Assembly: GCF_964019385.1 (NCBI RefSeq)
Contig: NC_088644.1
Coordinates: forward strand, 39,339,149-39,403,148
From: Sycon ciliatum
Lineage: Eukaryota > Porifera > Calcarea > Leucosolenida > Sycettidae
Direction: 5' to 3'
DNA: 64,000 bases
Notes under the pieces: model-generated
Databases searched by the model: none
What the model was told of the DNA's origin: nothing
Seen by the model: the letters and a program-made list of their open reading frames with translations, nothing else
Program-made: the position numbers and the translations under genes
Shown here: positions 60,535-64,000 of the stretch, piece after piece
Position numbering within the stretch: the stretch's first letter is position 1
How the letters are laid out: every line of letters begins with the position of its first letter

Positions 60535-62304
60535 ATGGCGTACTGGGCTACGCATTTCCATAGGAGTGATGGGGAGGAGACTTCCCTCAAGCACATGCAA
60601 AGCATGCAGAATGATATTACCGAAATACAATCAGTTGTGGGGAACGATGACACCGAAAACACCTTGGTTTATGATGTGGAGAAACTGAAAGAGGTGAAAG
60701 CCGATGAGAGCAAAGTGGAAGATGTGGAAAACAGATCTACGCGCTACACAGATCAAGCCATAGCAGCTGATGAGCTGCACGTGAAAACAGATGGATCCGT
60801 GTCCATGGATGCTAACCTCGACATGAACGAGCATTCCATCTGTAATTTGGCGTACGATGATAGTTCTTTGACATGTGCTGTCCCTGCCGGTTGGGTCAAG
60901 AATGAAATCCAACAAGCATCATCGAGATTGCAAACTGGTATGGACACTGTGCGCAAGATGAAAGGACCTCGTGGTGATCGGGGATTGGGATGGCTTAGCG
61001 GAGGTGGCATGCCACTGAACTCTGTAGGGAGAAATGGTGACTTCTATCTCGATGCAACCACGCTCATCGTGTACAAGAAATTCAGCTCGAAATGGATGGC
61101 GTTTGGTCGGCTTCATGGATCAAGAGGTGAAGCTGGTCCACGTGGAGAACGTGGATTGATCGGTCCTGAAGGCGAGACTGGACCTAGAGGAGCTGATGGG
61201 CAAGGTGGTGAACGCGGTCAAAAAGGTGATCAAGGAATACCTGGTCCAGAAGGTCCCAGAGGTGAAGTTGGACCACGTGGAGAACGTGGATTGGTCGGGC
61301 CTGAAGGTGAGATTGGACCTAGAGGAGAAGATGGGCAAGACGGCCGACAAGGTGAACGTGGTGTGCAAGGTGATCAAGGAACCACAGGTACCATGGGTCC
61401 CCAAGGAACCATCGGTCCAACCGGTCCTCCAGGAAACAGAGGTCCCGTGGGTCTCCAAGGAATCATCGGCCCCATAGGTCCTCCAGGAACCAGAGGCCCC
61501 ATGGGTCCGCAATCAAATCAGAACCTATCCGATCCGTTTCATCTACTACCTCTCATTCGGAGAAACGCCTACCTCTACATATACTCTCATCCTAGCAGAT
61601 TTGAATCCGTCAACAGGGTGAGCAGAAACAGATACAGAGGGGGAAATATCGTTGACATGAAGGACAAGAGAATCAACGTGAACAGCATCGACATGTTCCG
61701 AGACGATCACTTCTACCTCAACATTACACAACCCAGCCAAGTTTCCATTAGAGAACGATTCGTCAATCTGTTTCACGACAACATGTCTTTTGCAATGTTC
61801 CAAGTAATTCAAGTGGACGCACCTGACCCTAGAAACATGTCATTGAAGGCATTCGATATCGATACTGTCGGAAATTTCAGCTTGGATAGTTTGTACGTGT
61901 TGTTCACTGCCACCCACATAAGTGGCAACTACTTCACGCGTCCCGGCCATTCATCATTCAACATACCCGTTTCGTCTTTAGCGAACCAATTATCGGCGGC
62001 TTTGGATAAACCTGTGTCGAGCATGACGGATCTCTTGGGTACAAAGTGTGTCATAAGTTACGCTCGGAATTCAGAAGGCCTATTCACTCTATACGTAAAC
62101 TCCATTTTGATACATTCCAACTTAGACACTGTCCCATTTTCCAGGACCAATGGAATCGAAGATTGCAATTATAGCATTGGTGGTACTCAATTCTTCAACG
62201 GCACTTCATCAAAGTTGTTCTGTCATTTGCACTTTGCAGAGAGTTTATCTTCTCATACAATCCAGCGCATCCACACAGAACTCATGGCACACTACGATAT
62301 ATGA
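60535..62304 (+). CDS. Collagen-like fibre protein of the virus-like element
   Basis: 589 residues from gaagATGG. Order: a coiled-coil-prone start (16-80); LDMNEHSICNLA...AGWVKNEI (95-125), the pattern of phage tail-fibre modules (LDMNxxxIxNL..P..YV); NGDFYLDATTLIVYKKFSSKW (168-188), which resembles the NGD.Y.nt.tg.iY.k..gkW unit that precedes collagen stretches in phage and giant-virus fibres; a Gly-X-Y region (about 195-326, some 44 triplets); and a globular C-terminus (330-589) with CVISYARNSEGLFTLYVNS and a final LSSHTIQRIHTELM, like laminin-G/ConA lectin folds. The likely role is a trimeric attachment fibre with a lectin-like tip. A host collagen is unlikely: there is no signal peptide, no introns, and capsid genes lie next to it. 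Confidence 0.75.
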   Translation: MAYWATHFHRSDGEETSLKHMQSMQNDITEIQSVVGNDDTENTLVYDVEKLKEVKADESKVEDVENRSTRYTDQAIAADELHVKTDGSVSMDANLDMNEHSICNLAYDDSSLTCAVPAGWVKNEIQQASSRLQTGMDTVRKMKGPRGDRGLGWLSGGGMPLNSVGRNGDFYLDATTLIVYKKFSSKWMAFGRLHGSRGEAGPRGERGLIGPEGETGPRGADGQGGERGQKGDQGIPGPEGPRGEVGPRGERGLVGPEGEIGPRGEDGQDGRQGERGVQGDQGTTGTMGPQGTIGPTGPPGNRGPVGLQGIIGPIGPPGTRGPMGPQSNQNLSDPFHLLPLIRRNAYLYIYSHPSRFESVNRVSRNRYRGGNIVDMKDKRINVNSIDMFRDDHFYLNITQPSQVSIRERFVNLFHDNMSFAMFQVIQVDAPDPRNMSLKAFDIDTVGNFSLDSLYVLFTATHISGNYFTRPGHSSFNIPVSSLANQLSAALDKPVSSMTDLLGTKCVISYARNSEGLFTLYVNSILIHSNLDTVPFSRTNGIEDCNYSIGGTQFFNGTSSKLFCHLHFAESLSSHTIQRIHTELMAHYDI

Positions 62305-62373
62305 AAGTGCTACTTTGATTGTACATAATATATAGCACACATGCTACACTACATTCTTGAGATGAAAATGAAA

Positions 62374-62413
62374 AATAAAACCTATCTATAGTGAGTGTCA
62401 TCACAACACCAGA
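62374..62413 (+). promoter_or_regulatory. Polyadenylation signal and short leader
   Basis: AATAAA at 62374-62379 lies 70 bases after the fibre stop. CTATCTATAG follows directly and could be a weak TATA element for the next ORF, with its ATG at 62414. Confidence 0.45.
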
Positions 62414-63157
62414 ATGTCTGTGATATTGACAGTGGCGAACAACACGTCGGGCGTGAGCAGGGGATTGCACAAACCGAACTTTACTCTAAATGTGAAGGAG
62501 CTCGATACGCGTGATAAAGTCCTGCATGTTGAATCGGCTCAGTTTGAAGTACACTTTGAGAACATAGACGAGGCAACGAACAAACTCTATGTGGTACATG
62601 GTGTAGAAGAAGAAGAAGAAGAGGATAGACTTTCCATCAAGACTGGAACATACAGCGATGTAGACGATTTGGCGTCTATTATCAATGCCACTCTGAAACG
62701 AGCAGGACACGGAGACATTGTGTTTTCCTACTCTCGTCACACCAGCCGCATAAGTGTCTCGGTACCCAGGAATAAACGGTGCTTGTTGAAGAAGGACTCA
62801 CCCGCATTGGTGCTGGGTGTGGGCACTATTCTCAAGCCATACACGATCGAGGGATCTCACACGTTCCCGTTCGCTGTGGATCTGACGAAAGGCAGAAGAC
62901 TTGTCCTGCTCTACACCGACCTCATTGGACCTGCTGTGGAGTACGAAGACAATACTGATTCGAGGGTGCTGAAGACTTTTCTTATTCAAACCCTCAACGG
63001 TTTGAATAACTACGTGTTCGGGAAAGAAGACAAACGACTGCTGCTTCCACACGAAAACGTGACTAGCATTTCGTTCTGGTTGAAATTCAACACCGGTGAA
63101 CACATTACTTCCGGATATCCCGTCTACCTTGATCTTCGGATCACCAACACGACTTAG
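62414..63157 (+). CDS. Penton-like (single jelly-roll) capsid protein
   Basis: 247 residues. Features of Polinton/adintovirus penton-type proteins: a beta-rich start, KTGTYSDVDDLASIINATL (the G-x-Y..vddl..iiN segment), RISVSVP, VLGVGTILKP, then VLLYTDLIGPAVEYEDN (like YVhsDlv.p..vgd) and a closing SISFWLKFNTGEHITSGYP, equivalent to the IxIxIrDdxGxxIxFxxG strand. This type of protein forms the capsid vertices. It is followed without any gap by the next ORF. A six-residue acidic run (EEEEEE) interrupts the first half. The family call rests on the order of motifs, as sequence identity in this family is low. Confidence 0.65.
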   Translation: MSVILTVANNTSGVSRGLHKPNFTLNVKELDTRDKVLHVESAQFEVHFENIDEATNKLYVVHGVEEEEEEDRLSIKTGTYSDVDDLASIINATLKRAGHGDIVFSYSRHTSRISVSVPRNKRCLLKKDSPALVLGVGTILKPYTIEGSHTFPFAVDLTKGRRLVLLYTDLIGPAVEYEDNTDSRVLKTFLIQTLNGLNNYVFGKEDKRLLLPHENVTSISFWLKFNTGEHITSGYPVYLDLRITNTT

Positions 63158-63763
63158 ATGGATCTTCCAGATGTTCGTGTCCGTCACGTGCGTGACATGG
63201 TGGAGGATATAGCAAAACGAAAGAAATTGGAGAGCGAAAAGGTGCGTTGCCGGGAGAAGTACGTGATTTACAACACTGCAATCTTGTCCTTTCTCATACT
63301 CATTCAAACCATTCTCAATATCCTTCAAGGGAGTGGTGTTGTATCTGGAGAACATCGCATTCGAATCATCGCCATCAGTAGCACGATCATCGGTGTGATC
63401 ATGGCATGCATTGGTAAACACGTTCTCGACACCAAACGTCAGCTTGTCAAGTGTATTGAACAACTGCAGCAGATGGAGAGAGCTGAAGACTCGTTCATGT
63501 TGGAATTGGGCATTACTCTTGAAGATGGGAAGCTCACTAACGAGGAGCATCAACGATTGATATCGATGATGAACGACTTTCGCAAGACACTGGATATTGG
63601 ATCTTTGAAAAAAATTCACCCCTATTATAATGTGACTCGCAAGAATGGCACAGGAGATATACTCACCACAAGCTCCGGAGTCCTTCACGGGACTCCTGAC
63701 CAACACGAAGATCGTTCAGAAGAACATCCTCGACAGGACGGAGAAGAAACTCTCGTTGCTTGA
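63158..63763 (+). CDS. Two-helix membrane protein of the virus-like element
   Basis: 201 residues. Its ATG follows the TAG of the penton-like gene with no base between. Two hydrophobic helices (about 37-57, ILSFLILIQTILNIL, and 68-88, IIAISSTIIGVIMACIG) form a hairpin, flanked by charged amphipathic helices. Polintons and adintoviruses commonly carry small membrane proteins near the capsid genes, but I cannot name this one. The last 40 residues are hydrophilic and overlap the next ORF by 119 bases in another frame. Confidence 0.7.
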   Translation: MDLPDVRVRHVRDMVEDIAKRKKLESEKVRCREKYVIYNTAILSFLILIQTILNILQGSGVVSGEHRIRIIAISSTIIGVIMACIGKHVLDTKRQLVKCIEQLQQMERAEDSFMLELGITLEDGKLTNEEHQRLISMMNDFRKTLDIGSLKKIHPYYNVTRKNGTGDILTTSSGVLHGTPDQHEDRSEEHPRQDGEETLVA

Positions 63764-64000
63764 GGGTAGACGCGGAGTACGACTCTTTTCCACAGCAGAT
63801 CGATCACCACCATCCCTGAACAATGAACTAGACATCTCGTCGCCGAATTTCATTGCTCTGGGGGAGAGCTATTTCATCGTGAAAATGCGCTATAGTGTCA
63901 AAAACAATCTCAATAACCAGCCTGGAGACTACACGCGATGGGTGTGCACCACGTCACCAGCCTTTTCGTGGTTCAAGAACATTCGAGTGGAGATCAACGG
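63645..64000 (+). CDS. Probable major capsid protein, N-terminal part (runs off the window)
   Basis: ATG in good context (aagaATGG); 118 residues are visible and the frame is still open at the window edge. NFIALGESYFIVKMRYSV followed by AFSWFKNIRVEING is the pattern at the start of double jelly-roll capsid proteins of Polintons and adintoviruses (L..tyl.v...i ... f.s.v.v..Ng). It starts inside the preceding ORF, overlapping it by 119 bases, and follows the penton-like gene as often seen in these elements. The rest, and any polymerase, integrase or packaging ATPase, would lie downstream. Confidence 0.6.
   Translation, partial: MAQEIYSPQAPESFTGLLTNTKIVQKNILDRTEKKLSLLEGRRGVRLFSTADRSPPSLNNELDISSPNFIALGESYFIVKMRYSVKNNLNNQPGDYTRWVCTTSPAFSWFKNIRVEIN

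Noticed and set aside
60535-62304. Host collagen gene
   Set aside because: No signal peptide, no introns, phage-fibre-like modules before the Gly-X-Y part, and position among capsid genes.

Overview
This window is nuclear DNA of a multicellular animal. Two genes are split by GT-AG introns with consistent codon phase, one for an NFAT-type Rel-homology factor and one for a MEST-type alpha/beta hydrolase. There are long CA, CT, CAA and GA microsatellites, and mobile DNA of almost every eukaryotic class. An early-branching marine invertebrate such as a sponge would fit, but nothing here fixes the phylum. A 200-base run of N (11001-11200) shows this is a draft assembly.

Layout. 3237-28129 (+): exons of a Rel-homology transcription factor. 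The part from 11316 onward aligns well with NFAT-like RHD and IPT domains; three upstream exons are phase-consistent but unrecognised. Its introns hold a PIF/Harbinger miniature element with a MADF/Myb-like ORF (13977-14765), an intact Ngaro-type tyrosine-recombinase retrotransposon (17967-24399), and a TTAA transposon nested in a TA transposon (26069-27699). The Ngaro element sits exactly between two 592-bp tandem units, each carrying a complete hammerhead ribozyme fold.

28130-40888: intergenic. It holds a hairpin element inside a minisatellite, a tandem duplication with perfect TGACGTCA palindromes, a CAA array, two inverted copies of a TTAA-type element, and a complete LTR retrotransposon (34590-39822) with identical LTRs, a 4-bp target duplication and one 1401-codon polyprotein.

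40889-55057 (+): ten exons of a MEST homologue. The fourth intron contains two 5'-truncated non-LTR retrotransposons, both on the minus strand and both bounded on each side by (CA)n. Several small inverted-repeat elements lie in other introns. The last exon, with the catalytic His, was not found.

58251-64000 (+): the left part of a virus-like element of the Polinton/adintovirus type, cut by the window edge. Intronless ORFs in order are a TFIIB-like zinc-ribbon factor, an unknown protein, a collagen-like fibre protein with phage-fibre-like modules, a penton-like capsid protein, a two-helix membrane protein, and the N-terminus of a probable major capsid protein. The first two ORFs each have a TATA box followed about 30 bases later by an initiator-like sequence. 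The TFIIB-like factor and the collagen fibre next to polinton-like capsid genes are the most unusual content of the window.
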